Shown here: one piece after another, positions 11,452 through 22,402 of the stretch
Layout of the letters: each line of letters starts with the position of its first letter
How positions within the stretch are numbered: position 1 is the first letter of the stretch
Assembly (NCBI RefSeq): GCF_902686445.1
Contig: NC_062219.1
Location: forward strand, 144,814,057-144,878,056
DNA: 64,000 nucleotides
Direction: 5' to 3'
Origin: Sciurus carolinensis
Lineage: Eukaryota; Chordata; Mammalia; Rodentia; Sciuridae
The notes under the pieces: model-generated
The model's database searches: none
Seen by the model: the letters and a program-made list of their open reading frames with translations, nothing else
What the model was told of the DNA's origin: nothing
Made by a program: the position numbers and the translations under genes

Positions 11452-12099
11452 GAAGCACTGTGAACATCACTAGAGGTGTGTAATCATAGTGTGGAGAAGT
11501 TTCTGTGTGTAGGTATTATCGACAATCTCAAATGGGCATTTTTTTTTTTTTTAAAAAAAAACAAAACATTTTCTCAAGACTTTTCCCCAACAGACTAAAT
11601 CAGAATCCGGAGGAGGAGATCCCAGGAATCTCCATCTTAGAGCCAGTTCCTGGCGACTCAGAGGCAGCCCTCCACAGACTAAGGAAGGCCTTGGACTGGT
11701 CGACTCAGATCAAAGGAGCAGCTGGAGTGAATGATGAGAAACTTCTAGGCATGAGATTTCCGGGTCCCAGAAGATGGCAGAAGGCACTCTCCTCTTAATA
11801 ACGGTAACGGCAGTGCGTGCCGTCTTTGCCAGCGTTATCCCTAAAACAGAAAACCAAATCAGGGAGGTCTGGATGGGAGCCTGGAAGATGTTTTAAGCAA
11901 AATAAAACTCTGTATGTTCTCCCATGCTGCAGTGGGTAGAAATGGCCAGCCTTCGAATTCCCAGGTGCAGATCACCTGCCTTGCGAGTCGCCGGTTGGTG
12001 TTTGAGCTGGTAATAATGTGATAGTGTGTACCTTTCCCAGGCTCCAGGGCCTGGGACACCGAGAAATGGGCCAACTTCTTTTAGGAGAACTATCAAGTG
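11452..12099. other. Unassigned sequence
   Basis: Holds a T/A run at 11539-11563 and otherwise unique sequence. The region 11910-12090 has a few CpG pairs but no recognisable promoter, exon or repeat. Confidence 0.4.
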
Positions 12100-12115
12100 A
12101 AAGAACGTTTGCTGA

Positions 12116-13031
12116 TGAAACTAAACTCAAAATGGATTAAGGACCTCGGAATCAGACCAGAGACCTTGCATCTTATAGAAGAAAAAGTAGGTCCAGATCT
12201 TCAACATGTCGGCTTAGGATCAGACTTCCTCAACAGGACTCCCATAGCATAAGAAATAAAAGCAAGAATCAATAACTAAAAAGCTTTCTCTCAGCAAAGG
12301 AAACTATCAGCAATGTGAAGAAAGAGCCTACAGAGTGGGAGAAAATCTTTGCCAATCATACTTCAGATAGAGCACTAATCTCCAGAATCTATAAAGAACT
12401 CAAAAAACTCTACACCAAGAATGTAAATAATCCAATCAACAAATGGGCTAAAGAAATGAATAGACACTTCACAGAAGAAGATCTACAAGCAATCAACAAA
12501 CATATGGAAAAATGTTCAACATCTCTAGTAATAAGAGAAATGCAAATCAAAACTACCCTAAGATTCCATCTCACCCCAATTAGAATGGCGATTATCAAGA
12601 ATACAAGCAACAATAGGTGTTGGAGAGGATGTGGGGAGAAGGGTACACTCATGCATTGCTGGTGGGGCTACAAATTAGTGCAGCCACTCTGGAAAGCAGT
12701 GTGGAGACTCCTTAGAAAACTTGGAATGGAACCACCATTTGACCCAGCTATCCCACTCCTTGGCCTATACCCAAAGGACTTAAAATCAGCATATTACAGA
12801 GATACAGCCACATCAATGTTCATAGCTGCTTAGTTCACAATAGCCAGATTGTGGAACCAACCTAGATGTCCTTCAATTGATGAATGGATAAAGAAACTGT
12901 GGTATATATATACAATGGAATATTACTCAGCCATAAAGAATGATAAAATTATGGCATTTGCAGGCAAATGGATGAAACTGGAGAATATCATGCTAAGTGA
13001 AATAAGCCAATCTCAAAAAACCAAAGGATGA
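12116..13031 (+). pseudogene. L1 ORF2 C-terminal remnant
   Basis: Encodes the far C-terminal region of L1 ORF2p, including [34 protein letters not shown] and, after one stop, LWYIYTMEYYSAIKNDKIM. Upstream codons are broken by stops and a small deletion near 12248-12290. Downstream the only break is a TAG at 12831-12833 where the chimera copy at 37.7 kb has a Gln codon, after which the same frame resumes to 13031. Endonuclease and reverse-transcriptase domains are absent, so the copy has no activity. Confidence 0.9.
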
Positions 13032-13304
13032 ATGATATCACTGATAAGTGGATGATGACACATAATGGGGGGTGGGAGGGGTTAGTGTTAGGGTTAGAGT
13101 TAGGGTTAGGGAGGGGGGCAAGAATGGAGGAAGGAAGGACTGTATAGAGGGAAAAGAGGGGTGGGAGGGGTGGGGGGAAGGGAAAAAATAACAGAATGAA
13201 TCAAACATTACCCTATATAAATTTATGATTACACAAATGGTACGCCTTTACGCCGTGTACAAACAGAGAAACAACATGTATCCCATTTGTTTACAATAAA
13301 AAAA
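12116..13304 (+). mobile_element. 5'-truncated L1 with 16-bp target duplication
   Basis: aaagaacgtttgctga at 12100-12115 recurs with one change at 13305-13320 and brackets the element. It contains the end of ORF2, a 3' UTR with a G-rich tract holding TTAGGG-like units (13081-13111), and the terminal phrase acaacatgtatcccatttgt followed by an A run. The 3' UTR end matches the L1 part of the chimera at 37192-37798, so both belong to one squirrel L1 lineage. It lacks the 5' UTR, ORF1 and most of ORF2. Confidence 0.9.
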
Positions 13305-13403
13305 AAAGAACGTGTGCTGAGCCCAGCTGCCACCCCCCACTGTACCCCAAACTTAGTTTATGCTCGGAACCTTTCTGTGCTGTTTCCGTCTTGGCGGAGA
13401 TTG

Positions 13404-14038
13404 TGTAACAAGGTCCACTTTATGCTTTGAATGCAGCCCTTATTGCTCTGCCACCGCGACTTAATAATGTCATTTTTTTTTTTACTGCAACTTATTTTTA
13501 AAATGGACATGTGGGGGCTGGGGAGATAGCTCAGTCGGTAGAGTGCTTGCCTTATAAGCACAAAGCCCTGGGTTCGATCCCCAGCACCCCAAAAAATAAA
13601 ATAAAATAAAATAAAATGAACATGTGTCTCTCTTCCTCTCTCCCTGCTCCTTCTAGTCTCTCCCCCTCCCTAATCTCAGGGGACACAGGGTCACCTTCCT
13701 TCCCCATCCTAGGCAGAGTTATCTGTCCCTGAGTATGTACCCAACCACAGGAATGAAGGACTCCAGACTTTGGGGATGGCACCCGAAGATCTCAGAAATG
13801 ACTGTCTCCCAAATGAACAAGTGAATTACAACTCCAGACAGAGAACACATGGAATGGAGCCCTTGAGTCACCTCTTTAAAAGCCCTGTTCCTGCTGATGG
13901 GCAGAATCTCAGCCTCTGGGACAGGAGTCCCCTGTGTTTCTCCTTTGCTAACAAAGCAGTGACCTTTTTCCTTTTTCTCAAAACTGTGTCCTTGTTATTG
14001 GATTGGCATTGGGGACAAGGATCAAGTTTTTGGCAGCA
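13404..14038 (+). mobile_element. LTR, family A copy 3, carrying an ID element
   Basis: Starts tgtaacaaggtcc and ends tggcagca. It matches copies 1 and 2 and is lengthened by an ID insertion (13514-13612) and by a local expansion around 13459-13500 in which gcgacttaat and gcaacttatt appear as paired, related words separated by a T run. The flanks attg and gttt do not match. TATA-like tctttaaaagccc lies near 13873-13885. Confidence 0.8.
13514..13612 (+). mobile_element. ID element (tRNA-Ala-like SINE), young
   Basis: Begins ggggctggggagatagctca, with an A box (tagctcagtcggtagagtgc) and B box (gggttcgatccccagc), and ends in an aaaat repeat tail. aaaatggacatgtg (13500-13513) recurs with one change at 13613-13626, so the insertion into LTR family A is directly visible. 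It is a retroposon derived from BC1/tRNA-Ala-like RNA and not a tRNA gene. Confidence 0.92.
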
Positions 14039-17000
14039 GTTTGAACACTACTATGAGGACTAGGGAAAGAAGTTGAAGGTTAAATGCTTGCCAGTCTCAG
14101 CCTTTGATGCAAACAAATTTAATTTAGATACTTGGACCAGGGGGTGTGAGGAACTCTTTTTACCCAGGTCTAACCTGCATCCATTCATCTATAGTAAGTG
14201 CTCATTAAAGTCCAACTACTGCCAGGCTTATCTATCGAGTGCAGAATTGGGTGGTCCTGCTCTCAAGAGCTCAGGGTCCAGACGTGTTGCTAGAATCACA
14301 GCAGATGGGACAAGTGTTGGATTGGGGGTCTTTCCTTGGCCAGTGTGGCAGGGGAGTGCACAGAGATGTGTGTCTCGGGCGTCCTCAGCCCAGTCTGAGC
14401 TGAGACCCTGTGCGTGGGCTAGTCACCTGCGCTGCCCCATCATTAATTTGCTGGGCAGCTGGCATGGTCGCTTTTGTGTGTTTTAAACTGGAAGGAGGAG
14501 GAAAGGCTTATGCTTCCACCCCAGGACACTGAAGAGGTAGACAGGACCCTGAGGCCTGAGAGGCGGGATCTACCGGGAGGGAGATGGGGTTAGGATGAAG
14601 AGTCTTAAAGGAAACGCCCAGGAGCCACTGAGATGTGGAAGGCACCGCCGTGACTCTTGAGTGTCCTGCCTTTGCCCTCTGCTCTTGTAAAATGAGGGAA
14701 ACTCACAAACGAAGGGAAAACCGCCAAGTCGTACAGCCCAGCCTACCTCGTCCTGGCTCCCAGCTACTGCCCTTCTGTAAACACTGGACCCTCAACTCAA
14801 GGAGGGGCTTCTCACTGTGAGACAGTCCTCATTCTCCCTTGAATTGCACCTTCTTCCTAGATAAACCTCCCTCTCTGCCTTCGTCTGGCTTATGCTGAAA
14901 TTCTTCTCCACCTTGGATGCTAAGAACCCCGCTGGTCCGGGGTGGAATTCCCCCCATCCCTGGAAACTCGTGGGACCTTCTCCAGAGACATCTCTTCTCC
15001 CAGGACAGGAGGAGGGGAGGAGGAGGAGGCTCCGTAGGAATTAGGGTACCCCGAGGTGACCTTTCAAGTCCCAGGTGACACAATGGTCACCTAACAGCAC
15101 AGCCCAGGGAAGCGGAAGGGCCCAGGAAGGGCAGAGAGAGCACCTCCTCCAGGGGACTCTGTCACACGCCCAGGTGAAGGCAAGACTGAAGTGCTGAGCA
15201 CCTTTATGGCGGCCCTCGGGGACTCACAGGAACACCTGGGGATGATTCCAAGGTGCAATTAGGTCTTGGGTCAGCAGGTTAACAAACTGGTAAAACTCAG
15301 GTAACTATGCTAAGTATTTTGTGTCACAGGCTGAGGCGACCATGGCCATGGCCGTTCTAGGAACTCTGAGGTCTGGGGCAGGTGTACAAAATGGACAGCG
15401 TGACCTGAGCTTGGAGGGACGAGTAGGAGCCCGTTTAGCCGACACAGGTCAGCGAGCGGGCTGAGCATGGCCTGCTTCCCATCCTCTCCCCAGGCCGCCT
15501 CGTGCCGCCTAGATGTGTGGGGCTCTCCTGGAAGTCCATTGTTGCCTGCTGGACTGGTGACCTCACTGGCCTGGGCAAGGCTGGGGCGGACCCTGCATGC
15601 TGGAACAGGGAGGAGGAAGACGCGCGCCCTTCTCTGTGTCCATAAGGCAGACGGATTCAGGCCATGAAGACGCTGATTCCCGGGTTCTGCGGGGAGGCCC
15701 TTGGTCCTCCCTCTCCTGCCGGTCAGTTCCATGGCTCGACTGCGGCCAGAAGGCCTGGGGGATGGATGACCGGGGACACTGGATCTCTAAACAGCCCAAA
15801 GCAGATGGAGGAATGAGGGACCAGCATGAATGGACCGGCAGCCCGTGGGGCAGGGACACTCTTGAGGTCCCCCCAGGCGGCTTGGGCCAGTGTTCCTGGG
15901 GACCCTTCACAGGCGCGGGTCTGCCTGTGCTCTCGGAGAGGGATGGTTATTTTCTACCCAATGTGTCAAGAAGCACGTGGATCTATCAGGCTGCCCTGCA
16001 GGGAGCGGCAGGCTTGGGACTCGACCCCGCCTTCCATTCACTGCTGCTCCCCTGGACGGACTGGGTCTGCTCCCGAGCAGGACTCGGGCTCCCCCGGCCT
16101 CTGGGGAGCGTGCCTTCCTTTTCTGCCGTAAACCACAGCCTGTCTCACTTACATGCCTGGAGGTGGGTGAACATCTGCAACGATTAGGAGATGTCCTAAA
16201 GTCCATCAGTCCCCCACCTGGGGAACACGGAGCTGAGGAAGCAGGTGTAGACCACGGTGACCCGGGTGAGACTGCACGAGAGTAAAGGAATGGCAGAAGC
16301 GAGCCACTCTGAAGAAAGACAGCGACCCAGTGCCTATCGCTGGGTCCAGAGCTCTGCCACCCAATTAAGAAGAAATCCCCATTCCCGCTCCGTCAGGGTC
16401 CTTCCTGCTATTGGGCACCTGCTCTGGGGACCTGGAGGCTTTCCACCCTTGTGCAGAGCTGAGCTATGGGCCAGGAGAATTCCCTTCACTTCGGGTTCGC
16501 ACACCTTTAATTTGCTGCATGGAGGAATCAGAGAGAGCCTTGTCCACCCAGGAGCCAAACATCAGCTCACGAAGCTTGCCAAGACTCCATGCTCCCCGAA
16601 GATGAATTCTTGGCTCTGCCTTTTATGTGCTCTGTCACCAGGCGGACATCTCTGTGGCCCTGAGAAGTTAATACGGGTACTTAATTAAAGCCAGCCTCTC
16701 CTCTGTCTGGCAGTCGCCCAGCCGGGTCTTGTTCCACCACACACGGAGGACGCTCACTGAGTGAGTGAGCTCAGAGCGCACCCCTGTCCCTGCCGCTGCG
16801 CTAGGAGGCGAGGGGTCGGGTTCTGGTTGAGACCAGGGCTGAGAAAAGGCAGCTGGGTGAAGCAGCCCTCCCACACGGGCAGGGCTTCTGTGCTCAGGGT
16901 CTGCCAAAGGGTCTGCCAAAGGGTCGCATTTGCAGAGATGCTTCAGGTTAGAAAGGAGAACTCAGAGGAGGGAGTGGGGCAGTGGTATCCAATTCGTTGC

Positions 17001-17687
17001 TTAATGGGTGTAACTCAGAAAATAATAATGAAAACCTGTGAGTTTGCAAAACGCTCCGCATGCACTCAAACTGGTTGGGTCCTCACATCAGCTCTGGAAG
17101 GTGGGATTTGTATTCATCACCACTCGATTTGCTTGGCAGACACGGATGCAATGCCCCCTGCGGGCTGGCTCTGTGCTAGGCCCCAGGGTGGCAGGTGGCG
17201 GGGGGAGCAAAAGAACCAGGTTCCTGCCGCGCCTCTCACTCTTCAGGAGGAGCCAGCTCCCCTCACTTGGTGGGATCCTAGAACCAGTTAGAGGCCACAG
17301 CTGTGTCTCCCGCTCAGGGGGCTTTCTCACCCGTCACTCAACCACCAAACCGAGAGCACGTTTTTCTGGCCCTTTCCCCAGCACTGCCGAGGTAAACCAG
17401 CAAGCTCCATTCGCAACAGCATCAACAGTAGTGAGCAATGCTGTCACTGGATGATCCGCAGTGACATGAGACTTCGGCAGGGCTTGCACTAAGGAAGACT
17501 CCCAAACAATGGTTCATATGAGTGAAGGAGGCGGGCTGAGAGAAGCCACCAGGAGGAAAAGGCAGTGTTTCCTCCAATCCCTGACCACTATCGGAGGCTC
17601 GCCAGTGACTGAAGGAAGCCAGCCGACAGCGTGCTGAATGCAGCCTGTTGCGTCTATGACTATTGTCTAGTTCTTTTAAAAATCACA
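14039..17687. other. GC-rich unassigned region
   Basis: A 3.6-kb stretch of GC-rich, largely non-repetitive DNA. Several open frames of 100 to 196 codons overlap on both strands between 15300 and 17450, as expected when stop codons are scarce. None shows a domain or a consistent exon with splice sites. CpG is scattered and not dense enough for a clear island. It could hold a distal regulatory element or non-coding exon, but nothing here proves it. Confidence 0.4.
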
Positions 17688-17896
17688 GAAATTCCAGTGG
17701 CTCAGAAGGCTGAGGCAGGAGGATCACAGATTTGAGGCCAGCCTCAGTAACGAGCAAGACCCTAAGTAAGCAACTTAGTGAGACTCTGTCTCAAAACAAA
17801 AAATAAAAAGGACTGGGGATGTGGCTCAGTGATTAAGAGGTCCTGGGTTCAATCCCTGGTACAAAACAAACAAACAAACAACAACAACAAAAACCC
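17688..17896 (+). mobile_element. B1-dID dimeric SINE
   Basis: B1 half from ccagtggctcagaaggctga to gagactctgtctc, then ID half ggactggggatgtggctcag with B-box-like gggttcaatccctgg, and an acaaa-repeat tail (about 17862-17896). It is moderately diverged, and its 5' end lacks the usual start of B1. Confidence 0.85.
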
Positions 17897-18173
17897 AGAA
17901 AATTCAGGTTATCGTAAGTCATTTTTATTTAGGTGGTTAATAGAGAGCTAAAGATGGAATGGTTGGTTGAGTTTGCTTTTACTGGAACCATCACAAAGTG
18001 GTGCCCTGATATATGCAAAAATATATGCAAATACCTGTGCACGTAAATTTGTTATGAATTTTTCTGATATAACAGATGTGTAACATATAATTTACAAAAA
18101 TTATAAAGTTGGAAATGCTCTTTATTATAAATTTCATATGACCAATTGATTCTTATTTCGATTTTTTTTTTCT

Positions 18174-18500
18174 TTCTTTTTTTTGGCACCAGGTATTGAA
18201 CCCAGGGGTGCTTAACCACTAAGCCACATCCCCAGGTCTTTTAAAATTTTCTACTTAGAGACAGACTCTCTCTTTTTCTCTCTCTCTGCCCCACCTCTCT
18301 CTTTTGTGGGGGGTTGAACTCAGGGGCACTCAACACTGACCCACATCCCCAGCCCTATTTTGTATTTTGCTTAGAGACAGGGTCTTGTTAAGTCGCTCAG
18401 GGCCTTGCTAAGCTGCTAAGACTGGCTTTGAACTTGCAATCCCCTGCCTCAGCCTCCCAAGCCACTGGAATTATAGGCGCGTGCCAGCAAGCTTGGCTTG
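18174..18500 (-). mobile_element. Composite B1-dID SINE with two ID halves
   Basis: On the minus strand a B1 half (complement of 18370-18500) is followed by an ID half (complement of 18313-18355), then a pyrimidine stretch and a second ID half (complement of 18182-18240). The duplicated ID module suggests one SINE inserted in or next to another, or an unequal recombination. A shorter duplication of 'agggccttgctaagctgcta'-like words sits inside the B1 half (18380-18420). Confidence 0.75.
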
Positions 18501-20508
18501 GCCAATCGATTCTTCCAGAATGTGTTTATTGATTTCTGTTGAACTCTTGCCTCCTTCGTCAACCTTGATTCAACCACCAATTGATGAAATCCGATTATAA
18601 ACAAATATTTGCTTAGGCTCCAGTTCGGCAGTCATTGAAAGCATTAACAACTGTGTGGGATTCCAGCATGAATGTTGGTGGATGTTTTGGCTTCGAGCAA
18701 ACGAAAGGGGGAAAAGGGAAGCAATACGTGGCCATTTCATTTATTCATCAATGACTGATTTGACTGCTGAGTTAGAGCATGGCTTTTGATACTGAAAGAA
18801 AATCTCAATGATGGTGCTGTTCATAATCTGTCAGCTGCAGACACATGCTTAACTTTTATTATATACTGTTGGGTTTAATCCGCACCATTAGCATTTCCTC
18901 CACCACCTTCTTAAGTCTAGATGAGCAACAACAACAAAAAAAATCATTCGAGGCCCGATGTGTAGTTCTTGCCAATTTCTGTGGTGTAAATGCTCCCACA
19001 TGGCAATTCCATGCTGCCAACATGACGTCGCTGTCCACATTGATGGGAAGAGACGTGCAGTAGCAGGTGGCTTTGTGACATTTCCACATACAGGTATAAC
19101 AGAGCAAAATCATTTCAAGAGCACAGAGAATAGCAAAATACAGCCAAATAATTAGGAAGGGATGTATTGAGTATCTCATAACTATTTAAATATGATTTAA
19201 TCATAAATTTTAATAACGACTGCCTTTGACAATTGGCTTGCAAAGTCTTGGAAATTTAACAAACAGTCCTCGTGAGCTGGTACAAGTCAGCTTCAACACC
19301 CACCACCATACATCACTCCATTTAGTTGTGAAAGGTGCATCTCTTATCATAAAATGTTGTGACACTTGGCTACTAAAAGAAGACAGATAAACAGCTGATT
19401 GATACATGTATGTTGCATGAATGAAGACATATGGGAGAATATCCATTTACTCTAATCAAAGCCTGCTCTCGTTTTCTTATGAGATCACCCGAGTAACTTA
19501 AGAGTTGAACTAGCAAATATTGTACTTGGTGTATCCAGTTTCTGCTCTGCCACTATCTGATTTTCTGCACTTCCTCCACAGGTACAGCTTGAATTTTGAA
19601 ATTAGGTCCTACGATTTGATTCTACCTTGTTTAATTTGGAAGAATAACCCCTAACAACACGAATTTAAAATACCAATAGGTTTTCTGAATGTGGTGTCAT
19701 CTCAGGTGAGCACCTGCTAATTAGCTAGCGAGGATGTGGTCTTTGGGGACTTGTCTCACCAGCTGCTCAGGTTGTTTACACTGTGAGACACTCACCTTTA
19801 TCCCTGCAATCAGCCCTGGGCCTTTGCACTCTTGCTTTTGAGTCACAAAGCCAAAAGGCAGGCTCCTCTCTAAGATGGCAATCTGTGAGTGATCTGTCCT
19901 GGGGCTTAGGGAGGTGGCAACTGAAGGACCTCCCAGGGCTGCGCTGAAGCCGCTCACCAGAGGAGCAGGGATGTAGCCAGGGTGTCCTTGTCCTTCATTC
20001 ATTCTCAGTCACTCAGCAAACCCACAAGGACTACCTGGTACCCACCTGGAATCGGAGTGGTGTGGATTTCGGAAAATTTAATGACCTTCATAAAAACCCC
20101 TCATAGACTTTTTCTTACAGAAGAGAGAATGGAAAGAGAACAGCAAAGCAACTTTCTGGTAGAAGACAGTCATGACACGGAGAAGGAACATGAGAAGAAA
20201 ACCATTCAGAATCACTGTCTCCAAGGCATTCACTAAGTCTTCTAGACTTTTTAGTGCCTGCATAGCATGTGGTTGCAGCATTGGAACCATACTAAATAAA
20301 ATGCTTTTTGTAACTTAAAATCATATAATGTAGAAAGACTTACTTTTAATAGGGTTTTGACAAAATGTTCCTTAGAATTATGGTCTTGAAGGGAAATAAA
20401 ATGATTTTTGCATTCTGCTCGCTCTGGAAATGCTGGACTGGGACAGATGAGACCAAATGGCTGGTGCTGTCCTTTCCCAGAGGATAGCAATCTGAGCCTT
20501 GGAATCGT
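18501..20508. other. Unassigned AT-rich unique sequence
   Basis: Two kilobases without recognised repeats, with many TAAT/ATTA words between 18700 and 19700. Such depletion of repeats can mark conserved non-coding DNA, but conservation cannot be assessed here. No coding frame is credible. Confidence 0.4.
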
Positions 20509-20656
20509 GTCTTCTTTCCTTCCTTCCTCCCTCCCTTCCTTCCTCCCTCCCTCCTACCCTCCCTTCCTTTCTTCCTCCCTCCCTTTTTCCCTCCCTTCCT
20601 TCCTTCCTTCCTTCCTTCCTTCCTTCCTTCCTTCCTTCCTTCCTTCCTTCCTTCCT
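20509..20656. repeat. CCTT/CCCT polypyrimidine microsatellite
   Basis: About 150 bp of ttcc and tccc units. The right part, from about 20595, is a nearly pure ttcc array and the left part is interrupted. The array gives rise to an artificial Pro/Ser/Leu-rich frame that should be ignored. Confidence 0.95.
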
Positions 20657-21545
20657 GTGATGTCGTTTGGATTAGAGTCTTTAATTTTGGAAACGAGAAT
20701 ATTGCTAATTCATGCGTATTTCTGTAAGCATCTCCTTTTGCTTACGCCATGAGTGGTGATACTATATTTGAATACAAATTTGCATTACCCGTTCTCAGAA
20801 AGAAGCCAGACAGGAGCATGAGCATGGGTCCCAGTTTGCTAGGACCCAGCCAGGCTGGAGGCCACCAAGGTGGGCATGGTTGCAAAACTGGAATAGTACT
20901 TAATATAATGCTTTGTTTTTTTTTTTTTTAAACTTAAAATTATATCATGGAGAAGAAGGTCAGCAGCGCCGCAGCCTGAGAAGGCAGCCCCGGGGGAAGT
21001 GGGCGGGGCCTCTTCACCAAAGCTGGAGAGCAGATGGACAGGAGGACTGGCCCCCCAGGTCTTCCCACTCTGCTCCATGCCCGCGGTGGCCACAGCTCAC
21101 ACGCCATTGGCTTCAGCCCAGGTGTCTCCCCTGAGCTCCAGGTATTCTTGGCCGACTTCCTCCTGGACGGTTCTCCTGATGTCTCTCTCCTCCACCACCA
21201 ATGCCTAGAAGGGAACCCATGGCTTCCCTGCACCCCTCACTGCCGTTCCTGGTCCTTTCCCGAGTCCCGGGGAACCGCGTCTGGACCCTGCAGCTGTGGG
21301 TGTTCTCTCCTTACCACCTGCCAGTCCGTCTCTGCCTCGGGCTCACTGGCTTGGTTCCTTAGCTCGCACCCCCAACGCCTCCTCCCCACCGAGGCCTTGT
21401 TCCACTTACTCCTCTTTGTTGGGTCCCCAAAACAGAGGCATCAGCATCACCAGGGAGCTGGTCAGAAATGAGGACTCCAGGGCCCGTGTTCTCTGTCAGT
21501 AAGGGTCCTACCTGGAGATGTCAAGCCCCGTTAGCTTGAATAAAG
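20657..21545. other. Unassigned, GC-rich in the second half
   Basis: Has an A/T run at 20916-20935 and a GC-rich block 20960-21330 that is open in several frames on both strands. No promoter, exon or repeat could be named. Confidence 0.4.
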
Positions 21546-21549
21546 AAAC

Positions 21550-21920
21550 TTTAATATCAGAAATGGGTGACTGGATAAATAAATCTGTTCATCCATGCAA
21601 TGGACGCCTATTCAAGAAATGAGTAACACTGAAGGAGACCCTCATGTCTCCAAAGGCTATGTGCAGTGTGACTCCTTGTATGTGACATTATGGAAAAGCA
21701 AACCATGGGGACGGAGCTCAGTGGTTGCCAGAGGCGGGGGAGGGGATGATTTGATGACAAGGGACAAGATGGGGGAATTTGGGGACACTGAAGGTATGCT
21801 GGATCCTTACTACGATGGTGGGTACGTTTGTCTGCAATGTGTTAAAACACATAGAACTGTACCCCCAAGAAAACCCGGTGGACTAAATATGCATTTAAAA
21901 ACATGCAACAGATAGTAATG
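21550..21920 (+). mobile_element. Ancient L1M 3' end
   Basis: Carries the order of an old L1M tail: gactggataaataaatctgt, catgcaatggacgcctattc, gctcagtggttgccagaggc, gatggtgggtacgtttgtct and catagaactgtacccccaag. The 3' UTR is strongly decayed. The old frame is no longer open. Confidence 0.7.
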
Positions 21921-22002
21921 AGTTATAAACTGCCGAATAGAATCAGAAAACATGAGTTTGTGCTGATGTAAGTAAGTAGATACAAAATATCAGTTTTAGT
22001 CA

Positions 22003-22402
22003 GCTTTTTCGCTACTATCACTCAAAGTATCTGACCAGCACAATTATAGAGGATAAAAGCTTCATTTGAGGGCTCACGGTTTCAAAGGTGTGAGTCCACA
22101 GAAGGCTGGCTCCATTCCTGGGGGCTCCAGGTGAGGCTGAACATCATGGCAGAAGAGCGTGGCAGAGGGAAGCAGCTCACCTCATGATTAGGAAGCAGAG
22201 AGACTCCACTCGCCAGACACAAATACACACCCAAACCCACGCCCCAATTCCCACCTCATCCAGCCACACCCACCACTTCAGGAGTAAATCACCGATTGGG
22301 TTAAGACTCTCACAACCCAATCATTTCTCCTCTGAACCTTCTTGCACACTGTCTCACACATTAGCTTTTGGGGGACACTTCGCATCATCCAAACCACAAC
22401 CA
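22003..22402 (-). mobile_element. MaLR-like LTR
   Basis: Complement of the family seen at 27836-28290: tttttcgctactatcactca, cattcctgggggctccaggt, gctgaacatcatggcagaag, taagactctcacaacccaat and gcttttgggggacacttcgc. Ends are eroded. Confidence 0.65.

Noticed and set aside
13081..13111. Interstitial telomere or chromosome-fusion scar
   Set aside because: The TTAGGG-like units are part of an L1 3' UTR and recur in the second L1 copy at 37391-37418.
13514..13612. tRNA gene candidate (A and B boxes present)
   Set aside because: It is an ID SINE: it has an A-rich tail and a target duplication, and the 3' half cannot fold as a tRNA. The same applies to 44383-44486.
20510..20656. Pro/Ser/Leu repeat protein frame
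   Set aside because: It is a translation of a CCTT microsatellite.
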